Below are positions 1 through 12,430 of a stretch of 64,000 nt of DNA, in pieces (position 1 is the first letter of the stretch; each line of letters begins with the position of its first letter). The position numbers were made by a program, and so were the translations under genes. The DNA lies in NCBI RefSeq assembly GCF_002443255.2, contig NW_019211456.1, positions 54,291,743-54,355,742 of the forward strand, read 5' to 3'. Source of the DNA: Varroa destructor (lineage: Eukaryota; Arthropoda; Arachnida; Mesostigmata; Varroidae). Below the pieces are notes generated by a model. The model was given only the letters and a program-made list of their open reading frames with translations, did not search any database and was not told the DNA's origin.

Positions 1-985
1 TATTTTAATATCGCTCAACTTATCAAACCTAAACTCTTTTAAGGATGTATACTAAATCCCGATTTTAAAACTGTTTCTAAGCAAGAACATAGATTTTGGC
101 GAAATTTTTGCATGATCTAAGAGCATCATTCTTAATGACCATTCACCGCGACTACAACTGTGATTTGAGAACTAAACCGCTCAGAAGGTCGTTTCAAACG
201 TTTTCTTTGCGATTCTGCAAACCTGTTCTTGACGGCACGGGTAAATGAACTGATGTTGTCACACTGAGACTTGTTAGACTCTTGTTTGACAGAGCTTCAT
301 ACATAGTACTTCAGCTGATTGTAATCTAGGTTGTACTGCGGCCATATAAAGTCATTTCAGAGCATGCTCATATTCTCAAGCAACCAACCACACGTGTGCC
401 ATTTTGCTGGAATACGCAAGACCTTCTTTTAGGCACTTTGGATATCCATGGTCCTACACCTATTCATAGAATATGTAATTAAACTTCTTTGTTGATACGT
501 TTTCCTTTTTAGAAGAAGTAATATCCTCGTCAAAGGAAGTTTGGGAAAGGAAAGTATCCTTTATGATTATGATGAAGAAGCACCTAAGACTTTCTTGGAT
601 ATATATATATATATATGGTTATTGGTTTTCTAACTGCAAGGAAATATCGCCATGATAATTTACGACAACGTTTATTATGGTGAAAATATTTCAATTAATT
701 GGTGGAACGCCTTCTACCGTTCCGAAGATTCTACGAACAGACATGTAACAGATTTCAGTTTGTGGTTTTCGCATTATCTAGTTCACTGCAAACATTTGTT
801 AGTAAGCAATATAGTTACTTTCCTAGTTTTCTCTTCTTCTTTAAAATCCTCTTTAGCATCATAGGAAAGAAAATTTAATACTTTTATGTTATAAACGGGA
901 AAGGATAAAAAGGTATCGATTATAATCAGGCTTTTCTTTCTGAGAACATCTACGAGCAAAGTGTTAGCTCGAAGGCAAACGCTAG

Positions 986-2269
986 TTACGAAATGCGACG
1001 ATTGTTCCATGTACATGCCTTAGCCTGCGCCTGATGAAACATATCCAAATCCACCTGAGGCACGTGTCCATCACCCCTTTCCATACGACATAGCTGTAGT
1101 GCCTTAAGTCGCTCCTTCTGCCGTTGAGCCCTTTTCATCGGACTTTCTTCTTCTCCTAACCTCAATTCCACGCCAGTAGATCCGTTTAAATTTCGACTAC
1201 TTGAATCTGAATCGGGCAAACATTGACTCAGTTCTTCCTCAGTTGGGTTGTTATTGAAGCAGCGACGGTCTTGATTTAGTCGACCACGCCTCCGTCTGGC
1301 CTTTAACTCCATTGCACATTCACCTCCTCGGCCTCCAGGCGCACGACGCCTCGATGCATTAACACTGATACTGGGAGTTTTTACACGACTCTCACAGCCC
1401 TTAATGCATCGAGCGCACCGCATTCCTATTAAAAAGTACAGGAAAGGGATGTCAAGCTTCGTAGCTATTCATATATGGAAGCTCAGCTTTTTTCTTAACT
1501 GATAAGCGTTGGTATGAGCGATATTGGAAATCGACTTTACCTAAGAAGACTATAATATATTATTCAGCAATTATACCAAGCTGCCCCCATCAATAGATAT
1601 GAACATGTTTTACCTTTATTAAGGTAGGTTGGTGTACTTTACACGACAAAGACTGAAGTGGTGGCTAGACTTATAAGTGGATGCATGCCATGAACTTAAA
1701 TTACACAACTTAATAATTTTAGAAGTTGTCGCTAACAACTGACACGCACCTTTTGCTGGTGAAGTTTGCCCTGTAATGCATTGTTTATGCACCCCATTGG
1801 AACACGCTGAACAAGCATAAAAAATATGTGGACCTTCGGGTTGGTTGCAAACAACACATAAGCGACACTGGGGACAGCGCCATTGGTATCGAGTGCTTCT
1901 ACTAGCTCCTTTTCCTCCTCCTGCAGTAGAACTTTCACTATCGTCGTTAAGGGCGGCGCCTAAGCAAAAAGGATGCGCACAACGTGTTTCACATTCAGCG
2001 CAAAAAACAAGCTCAGGAGGACGCGGACTGCGTCTGGAATCGGGTTGCGCACAAATAGCACATACTGGCAGAAGAGGGAACTCATCAGATGTTTTTCGCC
2101 GTTTGGGAGTATCTGCCCCCGGACAGTTTCCGGCCCCGACAGCAGCCGACTCGCTAACAACAGCACGGCGTTTCACAGGCGTCACTGGTGTAGCAGGAGC
2201 TTGTTGCACTTCATCAGTGTGGCGCGATGGGCGTCCTTTTCGCGGTGGCTCTGTCGGGATTGTCGACAT
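986..2269 (-). CDS. Tandem PHD-finger protein (DPF/PHF10/KAT6-type reader), two exons
   Basis: Exon 1 is 2269-1750 and exon 2 is 1425-986. The donor AAAG/GTGCGT and the acceptor AATAG/GAATG join in phase 1, giving 319 residues. The N-terminus is disordered and basic, with an AT-hook-like KGRPSR at 11-16. Finger 1 has ligands C70, C73, C90, C93, H99, C102, C132 and C135. Finger 2 has C138, C141, C153, C156, H161, C164, C177 and C180. The two-residue linker CPQCRLCVVC is typical of double PHD fingers that read acylated or methylated histone H3 tails. Every ligand is present only if the intron is removed, since C177 and C180 lie in exon 2, which supports the splice. The C-terminal 140 residues are basic, then Ser/Asp-rich, with no domain I recognise. 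There is no MYST, SAY or requiem domain. Inference: a nuclear chromatin reader. The orthologue is uncertain. Confidence 0.85.
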
Positions 2270-3410
2270 TAAAATAACGTCCTTCGATTCGATCGACTAA
2301 AATTCAAAAAAATTTAATTTATAATGTTTTATGTAAACTACTTGTATTAAAAACACTATAATTAAGTTATAACAAGTAGTTTTATTTAGCTGCTTTTATT
2401 TTTAAATCAGGATTGTCTACTGGCTAAAAATTACAATAATAAAACACCCTTTGCAAATTTGTCGCGGTGAATTCAAAATTTCGCAGAAAAGAGAATTTTG
2501 TGAACGAAAAAATATGACCATTTTTGGTACATTTCATAAAACGTATTTTCGACGTTTATCCTAAATTTATAAAGACTGCTGCAACAAATCGGGACACGAG
2601 CACTGTCAATGACAGGGATTTTGAAGCTAAGAGGAATGTTGGTTTTGGTAACATACACTCCACTCTTGTGGGATACACGAGTTTGACCTGCACCACCTTT
2701 TTACGACCGACGTTTCGCCGTGTAGATACATATCACATTCTCAAATTGTCAAATTGTTCTCATATTGTTTAGCAATTAGATTTCTTCACAACATCGACAG
2801 AATCGAGGTGTGTTCTCTAGGCCCGTACTGATATCTTTGAACTTACTAAGCCATACTCGAGCAATCCTCTTTGCTCACAGTATATATATTTTCGGCTGTT
2901 GCGGTAGTTTCTTTTTGACATCTATAAATACCGAAATGAAGACGGTATTGAAATGCAGTGCCTTGTAACCTGAGGCGTAAATTTCTATGATCCCGCAATA
3001 AAATTAACATACTTAAACTATAATGGCACTTCAATAATTCCTATGTAGATTTTCGAATTACTTTGTAGCCTAAAATCCAAACAACTAAAAAAACTACTTT
3101 GTCTCAACAATAAAAAACCCTTAGCCGCCTCCGAAACGTGTTTCCAGCACTAGACAATTCTAGAGAAAACGCAATTAATAAACACTGCTTAATATACTCA
3201 GTAGGCAAACATATAAGATGCAGTCTCTCTTGGAAACTTTTTGGCTAACAGACATGATGATTAACATAACTGATTTTCTACAAGTGTAATACCTACAAAG
3301 AGAAAGTCAGCTTATATTAAAAAAAGTGTTTTGTGCGGCGGTTATTTCGGGAATTTTCGATAATAAAATAATTATCATTAGGTTATTTGGATTAAACTTG
3401 TTTATTTAAA
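2270..3410. other. Intergenic, 5' side of the PHD gene
   Basis: AT-rich sequence between two minus-strand genes. It must hold the 5' UTR and promoter of the PHD gene, but I see no clear TATA or initiator motif. Short open frames at 2524-2772 (+) and 2846-3034 (-) have no recognisable content. Confidence 0.5.
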
Positions 3411-3416
3411 GAGACT
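3411..3416 (-). promoter_or_regulatory. Poly(A) signal AATAAA
   Basis: AATAAA on the minus strand, about 60 bases past the stop codon of the three-exon gene that ends at 3476. Spacing and strand fit that gene. Confidence 0.5.
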
Positions 3417-3475
3417 AAAACACTGCCTTCGAGCGGATAAAAAAGTGCAAAGGTATTAGAAAATAGATTCAAAGG

Positions 3476-4546
3476 TCAACTTTTCTTGAATCTCACCTCT
3501 TGACGTTCTTGCTTGAGTTGGTGCTGATGTTTTCCGTGATATTGCAACGACTGTTCATACTTGACTTTATTCTCAGTCTTTTCGATACGGTCGCGCCTTT
3601 TTCGTCCATGCATCGATTTGACACTGACATTTCCGTGTAACTCGGCCTGATTCAATTTTGCTACGTCTTCGCCTACCTTCTCCGCAAAAGCAGAACAGTT
3701 TTTGCGTAATAAATATTAGAAAGCTTCAATGATTATTTACAATCTAAGTTTTGACAGCCCGCAGCTAGCGATCACAAACTTCCTCGTAGATAGAGTAGTC
3801 GTAACTTGGCCGCTTACCACTCTGGCAAACTGGGTTCAAGACCGCGTATTGCCTTAAATTACGGCAGGTTGCTCCTATCTGGGGAACTGAATGATCCAAA
3901 AGTTGGGCCAAGGGAGTCTTCTTTCTCAGGTAACTTAAATTCAACATGTTTACAAACACCACCAATATTATTAGACAGCGTCCACATAAGACTCTTAGGA
4001 GTGTTGCATATTACTCAAATCAGTTATGATTGCACGTTTTTTCCAGCAATGAAACGTTATTTTGTGCATTTTTATTTTTTGTTCACTTTATCTGTTATTT
4101 TTTTATCCTAAGGCGATCTGGCACTGCTGAAAATGCCAAAAATAAACCTTTATTTGAGGAAGATTGGGAACACAGGATTTTTTAATCATGAAGGCTTCAT
4201 TATGTTAAACAAATACGGGCTTTTAAAGCTTCGACTACCCGTTAGTGCTTCCCACTATGTCGGATTTTTATAAATCATATTTATTGGAGATTTATATCTG
4301 TTCTTTAATAAAGTTTGATTCAAATGGAATTAAAACATACGCTGTTAAAAGAGATTAGGTTACCTTGTTATTGTTCATACTATTTTGGATGTGATGCTGC
4401 GGAGTGGGATGATTAATAAGTAATGAAATATTTTTCTTTGGTAAGGATGCCCTTGTGGTCCTTCGGTAATGATGTCCATTCAATAGATGAGTGGTTTGAA
4501 TAGCCTCCGTCGGTCCGAGAGGGCACTGCGATCGCCGCGTGACCAT
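3476..4546 (-). CDS. Unidentified small basic protein, three exons
   Basis: Exon 1 is 4546-4364, with an ATG in the context AAAGATGG and an in-frame TGA upstream; its donor is AACAAG/GTAACC. Exon 2 is about 3920-3818, with donor AGTG/GTAAGC. Exon 3 is 3672-3476, with acceptor GTAG/GCGAAG and stop TGA. Phases 0 and 1 match and give about 160 residues. Only one frame of exon 2 is open throughout, and it is the one that fits exon 3. The exon 2 acceptor is weak: 3920 or 3917 both fit the phase. Exon 1 is rich in His, Thr and Asn. Exon 3 is strongly basic and predicted helical, with KSMHGRKRRDRIEKTENK at about residues 114-131, suggesting nucleic-acid or nucleolar binding. I do not recognise the family. 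GAG/GTGAGA at about 3495 could be another donor, so the last six residues may differ in other isoforms. Confidence 0.6.
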
Positions 4547-6537
4547 CTTTACACTAGCGTTTGCATCGACTCAATGTAGCCACAAACCTGAAGTTTTAAA
4601 GTGACAGTTATTCTAAAATCACTTGTATATCTCTAAATTACGCTTCTATGGACCCTAAAACAACAATAATGAAATAATTTTTATGAAAGTTAATAGAAAC
4701 ATACACATAAGTGTAAATATTAAACTAATGTAAACCACGCGTGTATCTAATTGAAAATGCCAAGAAGCTATAAAAAAATATACATATATAAAAAAAAGTT
4801 TAAATAACATCGCAACAAACACATTCTGCAGATGTTTTAGACATAGAAAAAAATGTTGCAAAATTATAGGATGAACAGGCGTTTTAAATTAAATTTGTAA
4901 TAGTTTTTAAGTTTCGGGTTTTAAAAATGTATCTTATTGATCTCCACACACGTATTCTTGACATGCAGACGATTTTCCCAATACTCAAGAGTTGTCATCT
5001 CCTAGTTTTCACGCTTTTAAAGTACCTGAATGTTAGTGCAGAACTGCGTGTCCTGCGTTTTCAAGCCAGTACATAAGATAGCTATAAATGAGAAGATTAA
5101 AATTAACTAAAGGACGACAGGAAAAGTTATTATTACATTGATCACACAGTAACGCAGAATTGTGAATGAAACCTATCATTACTATGACCTCAAGCACGTT
5201 TCATTCAAATATAAAACTGATGACCTACAGCCATGTATTCAGAATTATACGATAGAAAATTAAATATAAATCGAATGTAAAATATAGTAGAGCGTAAAGA
5301 AGTCCAGATTATTGCTGCCACACTGCTTGGACGCGATACAAATGGAGAGACTTGAAAGATAAATTGCTCAAGTTTATTTCATTTGCGTGAAATAAACTTG
5401 ACGGACACTAATGTGTACTTTCCTTAAGTAAATCAAACAGAAGAAAGCTTTTTTGATATGTTAAAGAACGATCAAGCTTACGTGAAACATTTTGATTTGA
5501 AAATTGTGAAAAAGTTTCGTTACAAGCGGACGGTTGGGATAGAGGGATAACGAATAACGATATAACGGACGCTGCGCGCAACTTTCGAGGATGCGTTCTG
5601 TATAAATAAAAGCTGTTGTTGAGAACATCTGTAGCTTTCAATCAAAGGGCAAACTAAAATTGTTTCTATAAATCCCGGTGCCACTGCACAACGTACAGCT
5701 TAGTTGGCTCACACTCGGATACTAAAAAAAGTCTACTCCTTTGATACACCATCGCACATGGCAAAGACTTCAAAGAATTCAATAAAACAAATCAGTGGTG
5801 GACATAGATGAACAGGCATATGTAAAATTGAGTGCAAAGATCAACTGATTCTTTACGTTCACTCTGTGGATATTATAGTAAACATTATATAATAAATTAG
5901 TTCATTTGCGTTTCGTACATTTGCTGTAATCTACAGCATTGAATATATGTACATTCTGTATATGTACTGTACTACATCCTGGAACACGGTGTCAGTTTTA
6001 TGAGACAGCTGTCTACTTTCCATACCCGTAGCACTTATAGAGAACCCCGAAATAACCCCAAACGAATTTGTTAGCATAGGAAAGAATGCGAAACAAATAT
6101 CATAAAAGTAAGTAAAATAATAAGACAAAGTCGAAACGAATAACGCAAGAGAAAGTAACATATCTGGCCGGTTCAACTACTCAAATATTAGTAAAGTACT
6201 CTGTATTTTTCGAATTAAGATAAGAATAGCTCACTACCCTTGTTGCTTCTGAGTAGGGTGGGACCAAATAATTTCTCTGATGTATCGAATTTGTTCGCAT
6301 GTATGATTTGGTAAATTTAGGTATAAAACAAATATATTTAATAGTGCTCTTCTCAAGAGCACGGACCAGGCCATCGCATTGACCCCTGAACAAATTTTCT
6401 CGTTAGCGCTTACCAAATGCTAGTCTGCATTCATCATTCTATTGTATTAGTGCTGCATTAACCAATAGATGGTCTAAGAAGACAAGGGAACCACTCTGAG
6501 GTTCACAAAAACAGATATTTACTTGCTTGATCACAAC
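4547..6537. other. Presumed 5' UTR intron and intergenic DNA
   Basis: No convincing coding sequence. A possible minus-strand acceptor (ACTTCAG/GTTTGTGG) lies about 40 bases upstream of the start codon at 4546, so the gene may have a non-coding first exon further right, towards the YY1/E2F cluster at 6.6 kb. A perfect hairpin at 5368-5401 is listed separately. Confidence 0.3.
5368..5401. repeat. Perfect inverted repeat (14-bp stem, 6-nt loop)
   Basis: TCAAGTTTATTTCA at 5368-5381 and its exact complement at 5388-5401, with loop TTTGCG. No gene is adjacent on either side, so a terminator role is unsupported. Confidence 0.85.
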
Positions 6538-6664
6538 GCCGCCATTTTCATAACAACTTTAACACATCACAACAACAACATTCGCTATTCTTCGTTAGAC
6601 TGATCTCGCGCGCGCCACTCTTGTGGGGTTTTGAATATTTGGCGCCAAAATTCCGCCCGCCAAG
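6538..6664 (-). promoter_or_regulatory. Candidate promoter with YY1-like and E2F-like sites
   Basis: On the minus strand, 6548-6538 reads AAAATGGCGGC, the YY1/Pho core. The perfect palindrome TTTGGCGCCAAA at 6638-6649 contains an E2F site on each strand. A further CTTGGCGGGCGG on the minus strand at about 6664-6653 is a near match to E2F. A CG-rich run (TCTCGCGCGCGCC) sits at about 6604-6616. The cluster stands out from AT-rich surroundings. The nearest gene in the right orientation is the small basic-protein gene starting at 4546, about 2 kb downstream on the minus strand, which has a possible 5' UTR splice acceptor. Linking the two is inference; an unrecognised plus-strand transcript is also possible. 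Confidence 0.5.
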
Positions 6665-9600
6665 ATTTGAATACATTGGATTATTCGTGACTGTATACAG
6701 CTATTAATTTGTAACATTTTTTATCATGGATAGTCAAAGAGTTCAATTATTTCAAACTATATCGTGAATATGCATTTTTTAGATAGACTCATATGTGAAT
6801 CTACTTAATCTAAATACAGAGCAATTATTGCTTTAGATAGATGGGTTTAGAAGAGTTAAGGCATCTCACAATTTATTGGATATTATCCGATACATAATTA
6901 ATAAAATTATTAATAAAAGTAGATTGAAAAAAGAAATAATAATTCTATTATCCTCAATATTAAACCATTTTAATAGCAAAGAAGGTCGTATGATTTAATA
7001 CACGCTATTTTAATTAAAGTTACTGTCTAATTGCTTCCATGAGTATTTAATCGAAAGCAAAATGTGTATATGTGTAAAATAAAAATAATTTTATTTTTAA
7101 TGAATTTACAAGACCGCATTTATTTGAATGAACCACATTAGAATAACTAAAATAAAACAAATTAGGAAACTGAAAAAAATCGCTGAAATGACCCTGAAAA
7201 GTAGAAACTCACGCATTAGTGAATGATATATAAAAAGACTTGGTCAAAATCAGCTAGAAAGTTTTATCTCTTATAAAAGAAGGCTTGTTGAAATGCTTTG
7301 GATATTGCGCTTAGTAGTGAATATGAAAGAATAATATTATTTAGTACAGGTGCAAATGAACTCGAGGCCTCAGGGTTGTAAGGTCGTTGTTTCTTAAAAA
7401 AAAAGCCAGTTTCACTAGTACCGTATATTATATGCCGTCTGATGGTACACGTCTTTTAACCAACCTATTTATCTAATACGGTAATATTCACAGAGGCGCC
7501 AAGTTTTGGGATTGTATAGCCATACTTGCTTAAAGTACTTAATGCTAGTTTTATAAAGGGGACATGTTCAGTTAAAATAGGCGTGTGTTCGTTTGATTAC
7601 CTAGGACCCATACATTGCAACAGAATGCTACAAAAGCTAATTGTTGAATATGATCAAATAATAAATAGAAGAGGCTTTTTTTGGTTGTTAATTTAAGTTA
7701 ATACAATTAAGGGTGCATTAAAAAATGAAATATCAATATAAATGCACACATTTCACATCAGTATTATACATTTCATTAGGTAATTACACAGGCATCACAA
7801 ATAAGTATTTCACGCTCAAGTGGTAATTTTCATATAAATATACAAAAACACATAGTCATTTTTACAGCAAAGGGGTCTACAGGTAGCAATGCTTCATTTC
7901 TTTTGTAAAAAAAAAAAGGTAAACATTTCTTTTGTAATCCTCATAGCAAAATCCTACTAGATGTTTGTAAGTAATATGTAATAGGTAGGAACTAAACAGG
8001 CGTTATATAGATATATAGCACCTTTATTCAGGGAGATCTGACAGAGAAGTTGTAAACGAGGTCACCAATGTCTGCGCATTAGTTCCTCATAGAAATAGGT
8101 GAAGGTTACTCCTTCAGACTTAGGATAAAGGCCACAGGGCGCAGTTGGGCAGCTGAAAGTCGAGCCTAGTCAGACGTGAGCCATTGTTGTTGTTACCAAT
8201 CATTAATCAATCAACGTTTTTATCATTGTAGAGCATTGGTCTTTCCATTATAATCCACTTCTTAACTTTTTTTGTCGATCAACTAGAGGGCTTTCAAGCT
8301 AATGCTGACATAAATAAAAACAGTTGAGAATAACAAAGAGAAAAGCTCGTAAGTCTAACATTGTAATATTTAAGCATTTGTGTCACCGAACTACTGGAAA
8401 AAGTAAACAGGAACTCCATCTATATTAGAATAATATATCTCAAATAAATTTCAATATTTGCAGGTAATTCCACAAAATAGCTATAATCAAATAGTTGACT
8501 CACTGGCCGGTTTTTCATGCGTTGAATCATGAATTTTTCGTACATCACTTGAACTCGTCCCGCAAAAAGTCTTGTACACACCAAGGAAAGTGTAATTGAG
8601 AAAAAAGAAAGCAAACAGGCAACCGTTGCTTTTTTGAATTCTCGCAGCAAGCGGGCCAAATTAACTGCATCAGGCATAAGATTCCATGTATTAGGATGTT
8701 CTATACGTTTTGGAATTTCAATACAGGTGCTCCTTGAGGTATGTTTAAGTAATAGGTAGTTATTAGGACCAGTTTGATGTGGTATCTAATGGCGGTTCTA
8801 TACGCAAAACTCTAAGTATTTTTTAGCTTCTGGAAACCAGTTTTCAAGGTTACGGTAGTTATGCAGGTAGATTGAATTTGAATTTTCATCATTTGTTATC
8901 TTAACGAGGCAGGCATTCTTTCCATGCCAGGCTCTCCACAGATAACATTAACTTACGACGAAGCAAAAAACCAAAACAGTACTCGAATGATATCCATGTA
9001 GATCTGGCAAGGTAGTGGCGGTTTTATCACAAGAAGCAGTGACCAGAAATCTTCTGGTAGACTAATTCCTTTTCACCTCAGTAAACAGGCTTCCGGCGTG
9101 TGTAGTTGGAACGCAAGGTTTTAGTTGATATCGGCTACCAACAAATCTGGCTTGCACCTTTCTTTTAAATAATACAATTATTGTAATATAAGCAACTCAG
9201 TCCCAGGAGGATGTTATTTATGCCAGTTCATTGTATAGAGTCCAATCTACCAAAACGGTCAACAGTATGTTTTCTTTTAGGCGGTACCAATTTTAATTAA
9301 TACTTTGGGCTCCAATTTCATTGCTAAAAGATTGAGTTTTTAGTTTAGAGCACAAACTACAGCACTCATCTTTGCAATAAACCATTTCATATTCAAGTAT
9401 TTATAAATAGTACCACCATTTCTACGATAATAAACGTGATTCCAACCTAAACCAAAAAGTTCAGAAACACCTTTTTGATACTGATCAACATAGTTTGCGG
9501 AGAGCAAATCTTCGGCGACTCCCTTTTTGTTACAGTGGTCTAGAAGTAAGCATTACTTCAAAATCATTGCGGGAAATTAAACTATATTTATCCAGAAGTT

Positions 9601-10650
9601 TTAGAATGCTGTGAACTGAGCTTATTAGCATGTATTTACTGAAAAGCTTATTAAGGTAGTGGTCGACCAGCATTTCATTGACTCGATAGGAAGCCGTCTG
9701 AAAAGACGACGCGTTTATGTCAAAACTATTCAAACCATCATTTTTAAAAGCGCATGCTTCTCCTAAGAATTCTAAGAATTTTATTTACGCCCTTTTCTAT
9801 ATAGTATCTTTACTTTCAATATAAATAATCCTTTCAGCTAAAATTTGGATAATTATATTATTACCAAACATCGCTGGTTCCTGTGTTAGGTGCTTTATAA
9901 GTAAAAAGTCCGCATTTTACATTATCTTCTAAAAAGTATAGTTGTTTTCAAATTTTATACGGCACTGAAATTCAGCGACAGTATGTAAAAAGACTCATGG
10001 AGGCTATAAACAAATGCAGAATCATTTTGTTTGTCTTTCGTGCGGTATAGACAGAACTGGTGTCTCTCTTAAGCCTATATTTAAACTTCACTCCTAGGCA
10101 ACCCCTAACATGTTTAACATGTTACATCTATTTGCTAATATACCATACTCTCATTGTTAACGAGAAGATACGCCTGTAACGGAGCTAAGATAAGAGAAAT
10201 TAGGTAATATTTTTGAAGGATTTTTTTGGTGATATCCTAGCAAGAACACATTTGAAATATTGTCAGAAAAGTGATTTTTCATTCCACACGACTATGACGT
10301 GGCCTATCGTATAGACAAGATAAAACACTATAATCATTCAATTGCTGTAAAAATTAACTTATGGTAAGTGTATTCGTTATTAGCTGTTAGTATGCATGAC
10401 TGCTTCTCTATTAAATACAAAAATGAAACTGTCTACTCTATTGTGCACTTGACTTGTTAAACATTGCTTGCCCCGTGCTTTGCTTTTACTAACGACTATA
10501 TCAGACAGGTTCGTTGTGTCAGACGAACATTACTCATTTTTTTTCTATTTGTTTTGTGTTGTCTTTGGTTTCAACACCGTACCCTTCATTTTAATCAGTT
10601 CTATAAATAAATGTTTTAGGATTTTTCCCGATATTGGTGTGAAGCACCAC
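6665..10650. other. Gene-poor AT-rich DNA
   Basis: No exon or element I can support. The open frame at 8420-8677 (-) has one hydrophobic stretch but no recognisable family. The one at 9530-9733 (-) looks like chance. A small direct repeat TAAGAATTC/TAAGAATTT lies near 9763-9780. Confidence 0.5.
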
Positions 10651-10661
10651 CTCAGACAACT

Positions 10662-10745
10662 GCATCGACGGTCTCGAACCTAGACCACCCCAAGTGCCCC
10701 TACGTTTAGTAGGTGAACACGTTATCTGCGCGATCACGAAAACTA
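10662..10745 (-). repeat. tRNA-derived relic (SINE head or dead tRNA)
   Basis: On the minus strand, an A-box-like TCGCGCAGATAACGTG is followed by an anticodon-stem-like CCTA/TAGG around a 7-base loop. Then comes the exact B-box GGTTCGAGACC, near 10680-10670. The order matches a tRNA, but the acceptor stem does not close and the variable region is long. It is best read as a SINE head or tRNA pseudogene, not a working tRNA. Confidence 0.45.
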
Positions 10746-10860
10746 ACTCGTTATAATCTCTTGTAGCATAGATTAGGACGGTTTGAATAAATCGCTTCCC
10801 TTTGCTTGTTGCTCGTCGGCTGACGCCGTTTGGAAGAGTTTTTTTGCTCGACAAGTCCAT

Positions 10861-12420
10861 TGTTATTGTTTTGACAAAACTTTACTTCCACATGTTTACG
10901 TTTCAAAATGGAGATATGGTTTACCAACAAATACCCGTTTTGATGTTTCACAAAAAGCCAAAGGAATAAGGTAACCGCTTTTCACTCTGCCTGGTTAGTT
11001 TCAAGGCTACGTACTACAAATTGTGAACACCTCTTGACGGTGGATTACTCATACAGTAGTAATTAGGTTACTTGAGCTATGTTTCGCAGACGCGTTTCTG
11101 CATCAACTGAACCTCAAAACGCAAACAGAGAATAATAGAGCATCATTTTTACTTTACAGGATCGTCAGCTGCTGATAATGAGCTGAGATTTGATCAAAAT
11201 CATTTACATGTGTCACGCATACATGTCGTATACATATATCGTATATCTAATGGGTATTTAGTAAACGCATTTATTAACCATTTGCGCTTCCGACTTTTAC
11301 CTTTACTTCTTTCTGCCTTCAACACCCATTTATCCCGTTTATCCTATTACTGTTTAGCCGCTGCTTAGTTTCTGCTATTGGCTACTACTTGAGGAAGACC
11401 GGGAGTGGCTGGTTATGGCCTCGACAACTGCACATACTACGCAGTCTATGTGAATAAAGAGAGTTATTATTATCCTTAACGGCGATTGCATCCAACGGCG
11501 GTTAGATGGTAATGAGAAGAAAATTACACTTTACGAAAGAAACAGTTGGAGTCAAAAAGGAAAAACAAAGAGTCAAAAAGGAATATGGGAGAATATCCGG
11601 GTTTAGTGAGTTTGCGAATCTCACACTGGGCATCGTCAGCCAACGGTAGCGCATGTATATCATCCATTCCCGAAACCCCCTCAAAAAAGAAAACAAATCT
11701 ATAGATATGATCACAGCAGTATTTAAACAATTTTTTTTTTAACCCTTAAGCTGTTCTAACGTATTTTGAATGGCTACGCGCGATTTCACAAAATTTCAGT
11801 CTATTCGCAACCATACTACTAAAGAAAAACTTATTTTAAGGAGGACGTAAGCAAACCGGGATTTGTTTTTTGCTCACGGCGAAAAAACAAATTTTGGGAA
11901 TTAAATTATGGGTAAAGAATAACTACTGTTTACGGTATTACAGATTAGTTTAGGACAGAAGAAAAAGCAGAAGCAGGTATAGCTCAATGAAAAATCCAGA
12001 GTTAATCAATGCCGCCTAAAGATATATTTTCAATGGTCTTTCTCTTTCAGTCAGGTCATCAGCAAGAATTTGTTATACTGGTAGGGCTACCATATCACGG
12101 ATTGTTTATAAAAATCTTAGGAAGACAGCATATGTCATCAAAATCGAGTAGATGTTTTCTGAGAACAATAAAACCAAGCTGCTTGATTTTTAATTATTTT
12201 AAGGCTGAGGCAGCAGATCGTTTGCGATTTCTTTCTGGCGAGACAATATTTATGTTCGATAGAATGCCATAGAAATGATGGCTGAGATGGCCACGATTTA
12301 GAGGATGTGCTTATTGCATGTAAAACCAGTTTTCAATGGCAATGCTCAAGTCAAATGCACAAGGGAATGTCATGCCACGATAGCCCTTATAGCAAGCGAG
12401 TTTATCAACAAGGGAGTTTA
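10861..12420. other. Intergenic, nothing supported
   Basis: AT-rich with short open frames on both strands and no domain, RNA gene or repeat boundary that I can defend. Confidence 0.4.
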
Positions 12421-12430
12421 TTTGTATGTT

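Noticed and set aside
1..985. Open frames near the left edge, e.g. 652-864
   Set aside because: No coding character; only an (AT)9 run at 599-616 is worth noting.
3828..3845. B-box-like GGGTTCAAGACC
   Set aside because: Lies within a coding exon on the opposite strand; no A-box at the right distance and no acceptor stem.
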